The notes beneath the pieces are model-generated. The model did not search any database and was not told where the DNA came from. It saw only the letters and a program-made list of their open reading frames with translations. The position numbers were made by a program, and so were the translations under genes. DNA of 64,000 nucleotides from Saccopteryx bilineata. Its lineage: Eukaryota; Chordata; Mammalia; Chiroptera; Emballonuridae. The DNA lies in contig NC_089490.1 of NCBI RefSeq assembly GCF_036850765.1, positions 289,088,982-289,152,981 of the forward strand. Direction: 5' to 3'. Shown here in pieces: positions 21,424 to 33,927 of the stretch; position 1 is the stretch's first letter, and every line of letters begins with the position of its first letter.

Positions 21424-23581
21424 ATTCAACACAGTACTGGTAGTCCTAGCCACAGCAATCAGAAAAGAAAAAGAAATAAAAGGCATCTGAATTGGAAAAG
21501 AGGAATTAAAACTATCATTATTTGCAGATGATATGATATTGTATATAGAAAACCCTAAAGTCTCAGTCAAAAAACTACTGGACCTGACAAATGAATTCAG
21601 AAGGTAGCAAAATATAAAATTAATATACAGAAACCAGAGGCACTTTTATACACCAACAATGAACTGTCAGAAAGAGAAATTAAGGAAACAATCCCCTTCA
21701 CTATTGCAACAACAAAAAAATAAAGTACCTAGGAGTAAATTTAATCAAAGAGGTTAAAGACTTGTACTCTGAAAATTACAAAACATTGATAAAAGAAATA
21801 AAGGGAGATACAAACAAGAGGAAGCATATACCAAGCTCATGGATAGAAAGAATAAACATCATGAAAATGCCTATACTTCTCAAAGCAATTTATAAATTTA
21901 ATGCAATACCAATTAAAATACCAATGACATACTTCAAAGTATAGAACACATATTCCAAAAACTTATATGGAACCAAAAAAGAACACGAATAGCCTCAGCA
22001 ATTTTTAAAACGAATAATGTGGGAGGTATCACACTTCCTGATATCAAGTTATACTACAAGGCCATTGTACTCAAAACAGCTTGATACTGGCATAAGAACA
22101 GGCATATAAATCAATGGAACAGAACATAAAACCCAGAAATAAACCCACACCTTTATGGAAAATTGGTATTTGACAAAGGAGGTAAGAGCATACAATGGAG
22201 TAAAGACAGTCTCTTTAACAAATGGTGTTGGGAAAATTGGACAGTTATCTGCAAAAAAAAAGAAAAGAAAAAAGAAACTAGACCACCAATTTACACCATT
22301 AACAAAAATAAACTCAAAATGGACAAAATATTTAAATGTAAGTAGTGAAACCATAAGCATCTTAGAAGAAATTATAGGCAATAAGTTCTCTGACATTTTT
22401 CACAGCAATATATTTGCTGATTTATCTCCATGGGCAGGTAAAATAAAAGACAGGATAAACAAATGGGACTATATCAAACTATAAAGTTTTGTACAGCTAA
22501 AGACTATATGAACAGAATAAAAAGACAAACCACACAATGGGAGAACATATTCGACAATATGTCTGATAAGGGGTTAATAACAAAAATTTATAAAAAAAAA
22601 AACTTGTAAAACTCACACCAGAAAGAGAAATAATCCAATCAAAAAATGGGCAAAAGAAATAAATATATACTTCTCCAAAGATGACATACAGATGGCCAAT
22701 AGACAGATAAAAATTGTTCAATGTCACTAATCATTAGAGAAATGCAAATTAAAAGCACAATGAGATACCACCTCACACCAGTCAGAATGGCGTTCATTAA
22801 CAGCTGAAGACAATAAGGACAGAATAAAAATACAAACTGCACAATGGGAGAACATATTCAACAATACATTTGATAAGGGGTTAATAACCAAAATTTATAA
22901 AGAACTTGTAAAACTCAACACCAGGGAGATAAACAATCCAATCAAAAAATGGGCTAAATAAATGAATAGACGCTTCTCCAAAGAGGACATACAGATGGTC
23001 AATAGGCATATAAAAAATGTTCAACATCACTAATCATTAGAGAAATGCAAATTAAAACCACAATGAGATATCACCTCACACCAGTCAGAATGGCGCTCAT
23101 CAACAAAACAACACAGAATAAGTGCTGGCAAGGATGTGGAGAAAAGGGAACCCTCCTGCACTGCTGGTGGGAATGCAGACTGGTGCAGTCACTGTGGAAA
23201 TCAGTATGGAGAATCCTCAAAAAATTAAAAATTGTATTGCCTTTTGACCCAGCCATCCCACTTTTAGGAATATATACCAAGAATACCATATCACTGATTC
23301 AAAAAAAAGAAATGCACCCCAATGTTTATGGCAGCATTGTTCACAGCAATGAAGATCTAGAAACAGCCCAAGTTTCCATCAGAGGACGAGTGGATTAAAA
23401 AGCTGTGGTACATACATACAATGGAATACTATGGGGTCATGAAAAAGAAGCAATTATTACCTTTTGCAACAACATGGATGGGCCTGGAAACTATTATGTT
23501 AAGTGAAATAAGCCAAGCAGAGAAAGAAAAATATCATATGACCTCACTCATTTGAGGAATCCAAGGAACAATGTGAACTGA
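21424..23581 (+). pseudogene. Older L1 ORF2, C-terminal half (broken)
   Basis: It continues the RT domain after the nested L1 ('[16 protein letters not shown]...' is recognisable near 21510-21560, broken by indels). It then runs through the thumb and C-terminal region, with 'NKWCWENW' near 22220 and the Cys/His region '[18 protein letters not shown]' at about 23110-23180. The end is near 23581. A segment of about 300 bp is tandemly duplicated (see 22510-23105). Frames are interrupted throughout, so it is non-functional. Confidence 0.9.
22510..23105 (+). repeat. Imperfect tandem duplication inside the older L1 ORF2
   Basis: 22510-22806 and about 22818-23105 carry the same ORF2 segment in the same order. 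Each has 'cacaatgggagaacatattc', 'gataaggggttaataac', 'aatccaatcaaaaaatgggc', then 'gacatacagatgg', 'atcattagagaaatgcaaat' and 'cagaatggcg'. The copies are joined by a short unrelated-looking linker, and neither has a poly(A) at the join. An internal duplication or an unequal exchange with another L1 fits best. Confidence 0.85.
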
Positions 23582-23719
23582 GGAACGGAATGAAACCTGA
23601 AGGGATGGGGGAGGTTGCTGTTGGGAGGGGGGGCAAAGGATATGTTGAGGGGAATATGAGGGAGGGGGATGCAATCAGGGTGACATTAGAATCTATGTAA
23701 ACACAATAAATAAAGAAAA
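23582..23719 (+). other. Older L1 3' UTR with G-rich tract
   Basis: After the ORF2 end lie 'gggatgggggaggttgctg', 'gggagggggggc' and 'gagggagggggatg', then AATAAA ('caataaataaag') and a weak A-tail. The layout is the same as the 3' UTR G-tract of the younger L1. Confidence 0.8.
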
Positions 23720-23727
23720 AAATGACA

Positions 23728-24235
23728 ATTCTCTTTGATACCTTTAAGAGGTAAAATGGCAAGGTGATAGTGTGTTTTGTGAATGTGCCATTCCCCCCAA
23801 TTTTATAAATACTTGATATTTTACTCATACTTGATCACTGTAATAAATAGATATTATTAAAATGCATCCACACTCAATGTAATTCCTCAAAAAAAGATAG
23901 TATGTAATATTCATAGAAGTTAGAATCTGAATAATAAAGTGTACATCTTTTATTGTCACTGCCCAACTCTGGATCTAAAACATTTAAATTCCTTAAATCC
24001 ACCTGTGTGTGCTTCTCTGTTCTATCCCATTATTTCAGCTACTGACTTTATCACTATTGTGAATTTTGGGCTAATCATGTCTTTCTTTTTTTGTTGTTGT
24101 TGTTTAAATGATTTGATCACTTTGTGTATATGTAGACAACCTATATGTTGCTAGATTATATTTGCTTTTCAGCTTAGTAAAACTGTTATTCCTGCTATAA
24201 TTTGTAATATCTATGCTCAAATATATGTTTCTAAT
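23728..24235. other. No recognisable feature
   Basis: AT-rich unique-looking DNA. Confidence 0.42.
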
Positions 24236-24262
24236 ATTAATAAATAAATAAATAAATAAATG
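24236..24262 (+). repeat. (AATA)n microsatellite
   Basis: About six to seven AATA units in 'taataaataaataaataaat'. Confidence 0.9.
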
Positions 24263-24957
24263 ACACCGCAGTACTCATAATCATACAAAAAGCAAAGCTC
24301 TTTTGAGACACAGAAACCATTCGCTTTTTGTATGTTATATAAATTTACAGTACTTAATATTAAAACCCTCTGGCCTTCCAGTTAATGACCACAGGTACAT
24401 GAATTTTTATTATGCTATTATTTATAGTATTATGATTTAGGAAGTCCACATAATGAAACTTATTATGAAATATTTCTATGGTGACAGTTATTGCCAACAA
24501 TTGTTGTATTTTTAAATTTAATCAATAATGCTTTATACCAGAATTTCCCAAAGTAAAATCTCAAGGTCACTCAAAATAAAGCAAATTAAAAATGAGAAAA
24601 ATAAAATAATAATTTGCGAATAGAGAGCTATTATATTTGATGAAGAAGTAAGCAAGAAATACGTCCAATTTTTCTCTTGTCCTTCAAGTATAATGACTTT
24701 TAGATTGAAAAGAAAGGACATTGATTAAACATAATTTTGAAGAGCATTTATCATTTACGAATTATAAAAGTAAATAATGAAATCTCATTATGGCATAGGA
24801 ATTGAAAGAACACCAAGCTTCTTTAGATAAATTCAAATCTCGATTTAGGAACAACAAATACACAGTCTAATACTTTAAGGTAGTGATAGGATTTGTGAAT
24901 GAGTCATCTTACTTGCTGCTCACTCCAGTAGCAATGTATGGGTAATGTTTTTACCTG

Positions 24958-24962
<5 letters not shown>
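24263..24962. other. No recognisable feature
   Basis: AT-rich unique-looking sequence. No ORF or repeat supported. Confidence 0.42.

Positions 24963-25011
<49 letters not shown>
24963..25011. repeat. (TA)n microsatellite
   Basis: About 24 uninterrupted TA units. A self-complementary tract able to form a cruciform and likely length-variable. Confidence 0.98.
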
Positions 25012-25013
<2 letters not shown>

Positions 25014-25014
25014 T

Positions 25015-25535
25015 GTTAGTATTCTATAGCTTTCATAACAAATTATAACAAACTTCATGACTTAAATAATATAGGTGTTTGTTTGTTTTTTCTTTCTTAG
25101 AATTATAGAGGGGCGAAGACCTTCAGAACTAGCTGGAATGAAGCCATATTGTCAGAAGGTCTGCTTTTTTTTTTTTTTCCTGGAGATTAATTGAAGTAAG
25201 TATCCATTCTCTAGCCTTTTCTAGCTTCTAGGGGGCACTCCCAATCTTTTAATTATGGCCTCTTCCATCATCTTCAAATTAAGCAATAATGCATGTCTCT
25301 GATAATTTTTCAGTGACCATGATGCTAGGAAAGAGTCATTCTCTGCTTTTAGGAACCCAGGTGATTTCATATGGGACCCATCTAAACAATCCAAATAATC
25401 TCCCCATCAAGATCCCTAGCTTATTCACATCTTCAAATGTCTTTTGCATGTAAGGTAACATATCCACAGATTCTAGAGATTAAGAAGAGGCCATTTGAGG
25501 GAGTCACTGCTCTGCCTACCACACACATCTTGAAT
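25015..25535 (-). mobile_element. MaLR (MLT1-like) LTR, antisense
   Basis: The plus-strand order is 'tttcataacaaattataac', 'ctagccttttctagcttcta', 'cctcttccatcatcttcaaa', 'aataatctccccatcaagat', 'gtaaggtaacatatccacag' and finally 'ctgcctaccacac'. This is the reverse complement of an MLT1-class LTR starting 'tgtggtaggcag'. It is about 500 bp, old and solo. Confidence 0.7.
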
Positions 25536-25539
25536 TTGA

Positions 25540-26050
25540 AGTATCTCCTCAACATCTAAGTGATAATGCAGGTAAGCCACTGACTGCATGAGGCGAAGCT
25601 CAGGATAGACACTTTGGCCAGGGATATAAATATATATCAGATGTGAAAATATATCTTATATACTATATAAGAATCATTTATGTCAGATAGTACTTAAAGA
25701 CTAGAGACCAGATGAGACCACCAATAAAGAAAGTATAAATGGAAGAAAAAAAAAAGAAAGAGAACCAAGGACCTAGTCCTGGGGAACAGTAATACTATCC
25801 CATTAGGGGGAACACCATAGAAGGCTAGAGGGCTCAGAAAGTGAGTAGAAGTGAAACCAAAGGCTGTAGTGACTTAGAAGCTAAGTGAAGTCCTTGATTC
25901 AGGATGAGAAGTGGCCTGCTATTTCATTAGCTAAGTAAAATGAATATTGAACTGATTATTGTATTTAGGAAAGAACTATTATATCATTGATGAGGGCAGT
26001 TTCAATAGATAAGGGAGAAGAAAGCCAATTCAAAAGTGGTTTAAGTATAT
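25540..26050 (+). repeat. Ancient interspersed repeat, family not assigned
   Basis: 'agagaccagatgagaccacc', 'gagaaccaaggacctagtcc', 'tggggaacagtaatac' and 'gggcagtttcaatagataag' recall a mammal-wide repeat seen in many genomes. I cannot name it reliably. No coding potential. Confidence 0.4.
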
Positions 26051-26059
26051 AATGTAGTA

Positions 26060-26570
26060 TTGTTAACTATTAATGGCCATGTTTTTCATTAGATCTCAAG
26101 CACTTATTCATCTCCTAGTTTAAAGTTTATACCCTTTAACAACATCTTCTCAATTCCTACACCCCTTAGTGTGGTAAACAACATTCTCCTCTCTGTTTTG
26201 ATGAGGTTGGCTTTTTTAGATTCCACATATATGTGATATCATAAATATCTGCCTTCTGCCTTTTCTGACATCTCACTAAGTATAAGGCCCTAAGGTCGAC
26301 CAAAATTTTTGTAAATGGCAGAATTTACTTCTTTCTCAGGTCTGAGTAATATTTCATTGTGTGTATACAGATACTGCATCTTCTTTATCCTTTTATCCAT
26401 TGATGGACACTTAGGTTGCTTCCATATCTTGGCTATTTGAATAATGTGTCAATATACATGGGACTGAAGGTATATTTTAATATCTTATTTTCATTTTCTT
26501 TAGATGTTACCCAGAATTGGGATTATTGGACCATGCAGTAAGTTGTATTTTTTTTCTTTTTTTTTTTTTG
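26060..26570 (-). repeat. Old L1 ORF2-end/3' UTR fragment, antisense
   Basis: 'atctcaagcacttattcatc', 'ttttttagattccacatata', 'gagtaatatttcattgtgtg', 'gatggacacttaggttgctt' and 'cccagaattgggattattgg' are the reverse complement of the L1 ORF2 C-terminus and proximal 3' UTR, in order. Confidence 0.75.
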
Positions 26571-27629
26571 AGGAACCATATACTGTTCCAAAATATATTA
26601 TATATATATAAAATCATGTTGATACATTCAATACAAACAATTTTTTTTGTCAATTAAATTGGAAGTAGGTTAAGAAAAACATGAGAAATGAATTTAACCA
26701 ATGTAATCAGCTCTTTTTAGGAATTTTTCCAGCTAAGTTAGAGAAAATGTAATGAGAACTAAAAGAGAAGGTTTATTTTATTTTTTAAAGAAGTAAATAA
26801 TGGCAGGTAAGCATGCCAATGAATTAGCTAGCAAAAAGCAAAAATATTCTTGCAAAAGAAACTATTGGAACAATGTCCATGGGAACATTGGTGTTGGCTT
26901 TTTGAACCTAAATGGAATGGTCAGCCTCAAATAAAAGCTCAGAAAGTTTATCTATAGCCACAGGAGAGAAAACAGGAGAGTTATATATATGTTTGTCTAC
27001 TCTGATGGGTTTAATTTCTATGACAAAGTAGTCAGCAAGGCTGAAAATGAGATGGGGGAAAAAATTGGAGAGTTCAGAAGAAAGAAGGTGTGAAGCAGTT
27101 GCTGGAGACAAGACTGCATGGGAATGGGAGCTGCTGCCAGCATCACATACCTCACTGGACTTCATCAAAATGCAGATGACATAAGAAGAGACAGCTTTTG
27201 TACATTAGTGCATTTTCACAAACATGGATGTTTTAGTCCATAATAAAACTAATATATGATCACTGTTTGATGTGGCTGCCAAAAATGCCACATTTGTCTT
27301 TAACTGCTATAATGAGAAATATAGTTCCCTCAAGTATGAGTGACAACATATGTATATTTCATTCGGTTCCATCGCATACTTTAAAAGAATGAGGGCTTCA
27401 GAGGGAGGCAAAATAATAGAAACATGAAGCTGAGTTCATTAAATAGGTGGTGTATGTATACATATAAAGCAATGGAAAAAAGCATGTTTGGTTCAAAAGT
27501 AATAGGATTAGCTCATGGTACTTATTGCTAAATTCAATGTGGATAAAATTTCAAAGAATAAAATAATCTGAGTTGAGGAGCAAAGTAGAGATCATTTAGT
27601 AAAAACTTCCACTCAAAACAGGGAGCCGT
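26571..27629. other. No recognisable feature
   Basis: Poly(T) near 26547-26570 and (TA)n at about 26596-26609 mark the left edge. The rest is unique-looking. The 86-codon minus frame ending at 26908 has no domain I recognise. Confidence 0.42.
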
Positions 27630-27920
27630 GACTCTGGAAGAAAGAGCACTAGATTAGAAGAGATAATTTCAACTCCAGTCCCTGGACTGTAATTTGTTCC
27701 TTAAGGAAAGGAACTATCTCTTGCTATCCCTTGTAAATGGCCCAGTGAGTTGTATAGTGTGTTTTCAAATAAAAACAAACAAACAAACAAAAAACCAATT
27801 TACATAAATTATTACATAATACTCCTGAGCTTCAGTTCCTTTATATTCATTTAAAAGCAGAATAATTTAAATTACTTTTTCTATCTTGTAGGAAGTTCAT
27901 GAGAAGATTGTTGATGGTAA
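27630..27920 (+). repeat. MIR-like remnant with low-complexity insert
   Basis: 'aagaaagagcactagattag' resembles the MIR head. 'gagcttcagttcctttatat' and 'ttgtaggaagttcatgagaa' resemble the core ('ctcagtttcctcatctgtaa... gggttgttgtgagg'). An (AAAC)n tract at about 27770-27793 lies between. Confidence 0.45.
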
Positions 27921-29479
27921 GCAATTTGTGTACACATTGTTTCTAAAAATAAAATCATAGTTTTATTCATTCTGTATTGCTTTATTTATCAAGTAAAATA
28001 TTAGTCTCTATCCTTTATGATCTAGATCATATTGTAGTCTTGTGAGTGGAAACATTTACTATCCGAGATTTTTGTATACAATTTACAACTACTAACAAGA
28101 TATAAAACAGTTAATTTCCAGATCTCCTGTTTAAACTTTAAACTAGAAAATTCTTTCTAATTTGTTTTCAATGAGTGTCATTCTATATCTCAAATATAAT
28201 TTTCTTTTAAAAATATCAAAACTGCATTTTTTGTTTTCATACTAATTTTGAAGACTGAGAGCTCAAGAATTTTTATCTTTTGCTACTCTTAAGACCTAAA
28301 TTAGGTTTAGAAAAGTTTAGATATAGACATGTAAGCAATATAAACACAGCAGTAAATGATGTTTTAGAAAATCATTTGGTGCAGGAGGCCCCTCAGGGAG
28401 CATGACCTTAATTCATCATTCCCTGCTTATTTGTGGGGTAATGAAGGGGATGGGAGTCCTTGCTAAGTATTTCTTTCATTGGCACTGCCCTTCCATTTAT
28501 GGAGTTTTTTATATGGAGTTTCTTGAACTCCTGCGACAGAGAAAATATATCTTTCTTGTATTCTTATTTTGCATAAATAATTTTAATCTATGATTTTACT
28601 TTTAAAAGTCATGGATTCTTTCCTATAATATTTGCTTAGAAAGTAGTATATGATGGATAGCTATTATCTATAATTGGATTTACAATTCCGTCTAGAAAAC
28701 AGCATGGTAAGAACTTGGTTGCAATAAAACAGTGCCCTTATTCTGAAAGAAATAAAACAATTCTCACCAAGTTTCCATTGAGTTAAGCAAAAACAGCAAG
28801 TAGGATAGTCCCAGCTGGCCATAGTCTCAAGAAAAAAAGACATCTTCCCGCATAAGAAAAAACAATGGTGCTTCAAGAGTTCTATTGAATCTTTATTAAA
28901 ATTTCTTCATTGCTCTGTCAAGATCTGCTGAATGAGTCAGCGTCAAAGACAAACCAAAACAAATTAAAAAAACCCCAAAAAACAAAACAAAACAAAAAAA
29001 CCCAAAACAATTCTTGAAATGTAGCGAAAGTGAGAACTGCTTTTCTCCATAAATTATGTACAATTTACCCATAGAAACTGCCTTCCATATTTTCTTTCTC
29101 CAAAGCAAAGACTTTTGAGAGCTGCTTATTTTATATTTTTCATTTGGAGTTCAACAGTTCAAAGATATTATGATTAATAAAATCAATAGTTGAGGTGACA
29201 GGTAGATTTGTCTAGCTTCTTTAGTGCCCAATGGGGTAATTTTTACATTAGGTCTTAAAATTAAAACATCAGAGAGAAGAAAAATGGCATGATGGATTTA
29301 AAGAGAGTTACAAAGCAGTTTAATTTTCTGTACTATAAAACATTTTTTTTCCATATGTTGAGTTGAAAAAACTTTGGCCATATTTTAATTGTACTGTTTG
29401 AGTGTAAGTTTGATAGTTTACACACACATACACATACACAAGAAAACACACACAGAATTTGGAAATCTGCACTGCCTTT
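27921..29479. other. No recognisable feature
   Basis: AT-rich DNA. A-rich low complexity with C3/C4 runs lies at about 28965-29010, and (CA)n-like sequence at about 29421-29450. No coding frame supported. Confidence 0.42.
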
Positions 29480-29605
29480 CAAGTCTGCCCTCATAGTTTA
29501 TTAGCTTAGAGAAGTTACCTCTATCTTAAAGCTTGTATTACTACATGAGACTAGGGCATAGAATACCTGTCTCAAAGTGTTTTACAAAAAATACTTAGCA
29601 AATCT
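29480..29605 (+). repeat. MIR-like remnant
   Basis: 'ttagcttagagaagttacct' followed by 'ctatcttaaagcttgtatta' and 'gaatacctgtctcaaagtgt' follows the MIR core order. Diverged. Confidence 0.4.
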
Positions 29606-29656
29606 GAGAATATTGTGACACAGGGAATTTTACTTGATGTTGGTAGAAATAATTTT

Positions 29657-29841
29657 ATTTATTTATTTATTTATTTTTTTAGAGAGGGGTGGAGAGAGAG
29701 AGAGAGAGAGAGAGAGAAGGGGGAGGAGCAGGAAGCATCTACTCCCCATATGTGCCTTGACCAGGCAAGCCAAGATTTTGAACCGGCAACCTCAGTGTTT
29801 CCAGGTTGACGCTTTACCCACTGTGCCACCACAGGTCAGGC
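29657..29841 (-). mobile_element. tRNA-derived SINE, family A
   Basis: The minus-strand head is 'gcctgacctgtggtggcaca', with 'ggttcaaaatcttgg', a (CT)n body and an (AAAT)n tail. A 12-bp TSD 'agaaataatttt' lies at 29645-29656 and 29842-29853. Confidence 0.93.
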
Positions 29842-29853
29842 AGAAATAATTTT

Positions 29854-31128
29854 TATACTTGGGGAAACATCCCTGTTGAATTTGCTAGCTTTATGCCTAC
29901 ATTGCCTGAAAACCTGAGCCGAATAAAAATGTTATACTTATATATTTAGGAATGTATATGTGCATTTTCATAATTTCAACATTAAAGAAGAACATTGCTT
30001 ATATGGAAAAAAACCCAATTGTATACATTCTATTATTTTGCTCACTTTCACAAGCTTTTTCACAGTTTGCTGATCATATTCCCTCTAATATCCCCTTTTC
30101 CTTTATATATATATGGATATGTTAATAGACAGATTTATAAATATATATATGTATACACACATACATACTGTCTCTCTATACATGCATACCTACAGATATA
30201 ATATATAGTACACCTGAGTTTTTTAGAGCTACTAAAATAAGTTGCAGACACGATTCACATTTATCTGATAATACTTCACTGTTTTTCTAAAATTAGAAAT
30301 ATTACCTTATCCATAATTGCAATGTATAATTATAAAAATCAGAAAATATAACATGATATAACATTATTATCTAAGTTACAGTTAATATTAAAATTTTATT
30401 GTTTTCCAATAATGGTCTTTATACCTGACCAGCATCTAACCCAGTGTAAATGTTTAAAATATGCATTGTGGTTAAATAAGTTCATATTTTGTTTCATGTT
30501 TTCAAAGAAAAAGTCATTGTTATATTAGGTACATTTCTCAACAACCATTGTAAAAGATGAAAATCTTTAGAAATTATTTTACAATCTCTAACAACAAAAC
30601 TAGATTAATAAAGCAAGCCCATATATTTATGTGTAAATACACACATACTACAATAAGAATACATACAAAATATATTCAGGCAAGAATCTCTACTTCTAGG
30701 TTATTTTAACTGTAAAATTGGCTTAGCCTCAACTATTTATTGCTATGTATTCGCAGTTAAGTTATAGAGCCAGATGTATAACAGGACAGTAATTCACATT
30801 TCTAACTTCAATAGAATTTCAGCCTGGTTTCTTATTTGGAGACCGATACCAGACTGGCAATAATTATTACTTTTATTTTTCTCACATTAGTCTGCTGTAT
30901 TAGAAATCATATTTGCTACAAAAAAATATTGACCAATTTTGTCCTAGCACCATCTACTCAGATACTGGAAGTTCTAAGATAATATTTACATTGCATAAAT
31001 AATGTTACAAATAGGGGGGGAATCTAACAAAAATATAGCCAATTTGTTCACTGACTCAAAAAAGTACAAGAGGCTATTTCTGCTTTGGCTTCCAATAATA
31101 TTATTCCGCATTAAATTGGTTTTTTTTT
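29854..31128. other. No recognisable feature
   Basis: AT-rich with short (TA)n and ATAC-rich low complexity at about 30100-30200. No gene or repeat supported. Confidence 0.42.
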
Positions 31129-31137
31129 AATTGCCTT

Positions 31138-31435
31138 TTTTTTTAATTCAGTGAGAGGAGGGGAGGCAGCGACAGACTCCAATATACACCCCGACCAGGA
31201 TCCACCAGGCAAGACCACTAGGGTGGGATGCTCTCCTCACCTGGGGCGTTGCTCCGTTGCTCAGCAACTGAGCTCTCAGCGCCTGAGGTGGAGGCCATGG
31301 AGTCAGCCTGAGCACCAAAGCCAACTTTCTCTAATCTAGCTATGGCTGCAGGAGGGGAAGAGAGAGAGAGAAGTGAGAGGCGGGAGGGGATGAGAAGCAG
31401 ATGGGCACTCTACCACTGAGCCACCCAGCAAGGGC
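31138..31435 (-). mobile_element. tRNA-derived SINE, family B (internally deleted)
   Basis: The minus-strand head 'gcccttgctgggtggctcag' and the 3' module are present, but the copy is about 90 bp shorter than the full 390 bp. The B-box/loop segment is missing near 31405. A 9-bp TSD 'aattgcctt' lies at 31129-31137 and 31436-31444. Confidence 0.9.
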
Positions 31436-31444
31436 AATTGCCTT

Positions 31445-33927
31445 AATTTTTAAAACATAGTTTATACCTCATTTCCTCATGATTTAAATATTTTTCTAGT
31501 TAGATATTTTAAAAATATGAGGTTTTAAATAATATCTTTAAAGCATTGAAATGCATTGACTAAATACACTTTTCTCATTCTAGAGTAAAAACAAACATAT
31601 AAACAAAAAATAAGAGCTCCAAGTCTTCATAACTTTTTATTCAGGAAGTGAGGAATCTAAACTGGACAACTTTCTAAATTCTTTGCAATTACACTTCTGT
31701 AGACCTTGTATTAGAATTTGGATTCCTGCTTCCCAGTAGGGCTTGCAACTTCTAATGTGCAATTAGAGAATACAAAGAAACCGTGTTTATACAAACAGAA
31801 AGCTAATGAGATGGTACAATCAATGTGAATACATGATCATTTCAGAGCCACAACTCCACCACTTAATGTAGTTCCTAACAAAGAATTAGCTATAGTCAAG
31901 GGAATATTCTGAATGAAATTAGCATCTCTCTTGTCTTTTTACGATGTAGGTTGAAAGTTAGAATCTCATTATGAGGGCCCACTCTTGTTTTAAAATCATC
32001 CAAGTTGTTTTTCTTGGAAGTTTCAGCAATTATTATTCTATTTAGTGCTACTCAGGGAGAATTATTAGAAAATTTTCAAGTAAACAGTGGTTCTGAGTGC
32101 AGATGATATTTTTAGAAAATACTGTATTTCATTGTTAACTAAGGAATAGTGTCTTTTCCTCCTTAAAATTTAGTTAAGACAGTGTTTACTTTCAGTTATG
32201 CTCTGGTCACTGAGTTAAAATCTTTAAATAATTCTAGCAATAATATAACCCCATTTCTCAAGTTATACATTGAGGAACCAAAATACAGAATTAGGCTACT
32301 GTGCCATTTAGCATAAGAATATTGGCTAGAAATGTAAATTTCTAGACTTCCAGGACAAACTCATTTTCATAGGCTGACATTCCCCAACATCTTTCCCTAA
32401 ACTTAATTAGTAGTATTAATAATTTGCTTCAATTTATACAAATAAGAAATAGACATTTAAAAAAATTATGTGAAATGAGAATTACTCATTCACTGTTAAA
32501 GAAATAATAGACTATATAATACTTCTTTTCTTTTTACATGTTTCTTTAGTCTGATTTTGAGTATGGATTGTGAATAAAGCTAAAGAGCAACATGGGATTA
32601 CTATTATTAACTGTTTGAAGAAATGAGAAATTATCTTTAAATTTTTTAAACTTTTGTTTAAAGGATACTAAACTGTGTTGTAATGAAAGTTGTCAGTTGT
32701 TCCCTAAGATGCAATTCCGTTGCACTACAAACAAATTGTTTGTAATATGCTACAATTGGCTTGCTGGACAAACAAACAAACAAACAAAAAACCCTGATTG
32801 CTGCCAATATTTGCATAGAACCAGACAGTCAGTTATTCTTTTCCAACAGTGAGAACACTCAGATTTTAAAACTTTTAGCAAGGTCAGAGAAAACAATAAA
32901 AAACAACTTGGTCTTTGCTCTAAATTTTACCTATTATAATCTCTTCTCCCACTAAGAAATAACACAGAATTTACAAGTATATTAACAATCCTAAACATTC
33001 TTATATAGCTGGGCTCAGGTTTTTACTATCTGAGCCTTGCTAGAGAAATTCTAAATATAGAAGAAAGGCTTTATGCACAAATATGCTCTCTTCAACTGTA
33101 CAATGATGAAAAACTAGAGATGACCTAAACAAAAATTATAGCATGCTTAATTAAGCTATGAGAACCAGTTAAAAGACAGAAAATAAGAGAGAAAGAAATG
33201 ACTGTTTCTTAGAAAGTCATATATATTCCAAATGCCTTTCACTCAATCACTCTGTCTTGGAAACAAAAATCTCACATACTTCTTCCAACAACTACCTGAA
33301 TATTATTCTTTGACTTTTACAAATAAGACAGCTAGTTTGCGCAGTAATAGAAGACAAGGACTCATCCACAGTGATGACAAACTATTTATATCCTAAAATT
33401 ACATACTTCATTGTTTTTACATTTACCTTTTATATCACTGAAATACTTAAATTTTGGTTTTATCAAAATTTAAATATCCTATAAAATAATAATTAACATT
33501 ATCTCATGGAAATTACTCTTTACAAGTAAAAGTACATATTTTGAGGGTAAGTTTATGCCTCAGAGGAGTCTCACTGTAATAATGCTTTGTTTCATTTTAA
33601 TAACTTTTGCTGATTTAGAATATTCAGTAAAATGACAGTTCATCACCTACCTTACTGTAATAAAATACCTACAGGCTTTTATTACTTTAGTGTGTAATAT
33701 TGTTGAGTCCTAATTTCATCCAAACAGATTTTTGGATCATACATCATAAGCCATGTTATTTTATAAGAATACTTGCTTTTAACTCAGTAAAAATTTAATA
33801 TGATAACATTAACAAATTACAATCAGGCATGCCCAAATATTTTGGATATTGTTTGCAGCGACCTGGCTGAAATAAAGCAAAAAATATATAGGTAATTTTT
33901 TTTAGTAAACATCAGGGGTGGGTGTTA
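31445..33927. other. About 2.5 kb with no recognisable feature
   Basis: This is the longest element-poor stretch of the left half. It is AT-rich, with an (AAAC)n run at about 32768-32790. I see no exon-like frame, known repeat or obvious regulatory cluster. Confidence 0.42.

Larger units (their letters stand above)
11093..23719 (+). mobile_element. Older near-full-length L1, host of nested insertions
   Basis: It holds, in order, a GC-rich 5' UTR, ORF1, ORF2, a G-rich 3' UTR and a short A-rich tail, all on the plus strand and with decayed frames. It is interrupted by a family B SINE (12678-13053) and a whole younger L1 (15753-21408). Subtracting these and an internal duplication of about 300 bp leaves about 6.3 kb, the usual L1 length. 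An 8-nt match 'aaatgaca' at 11085-11092 and 23720-23727 could be its TSD, but it is short enough to be chance. Confidence 0.85.
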
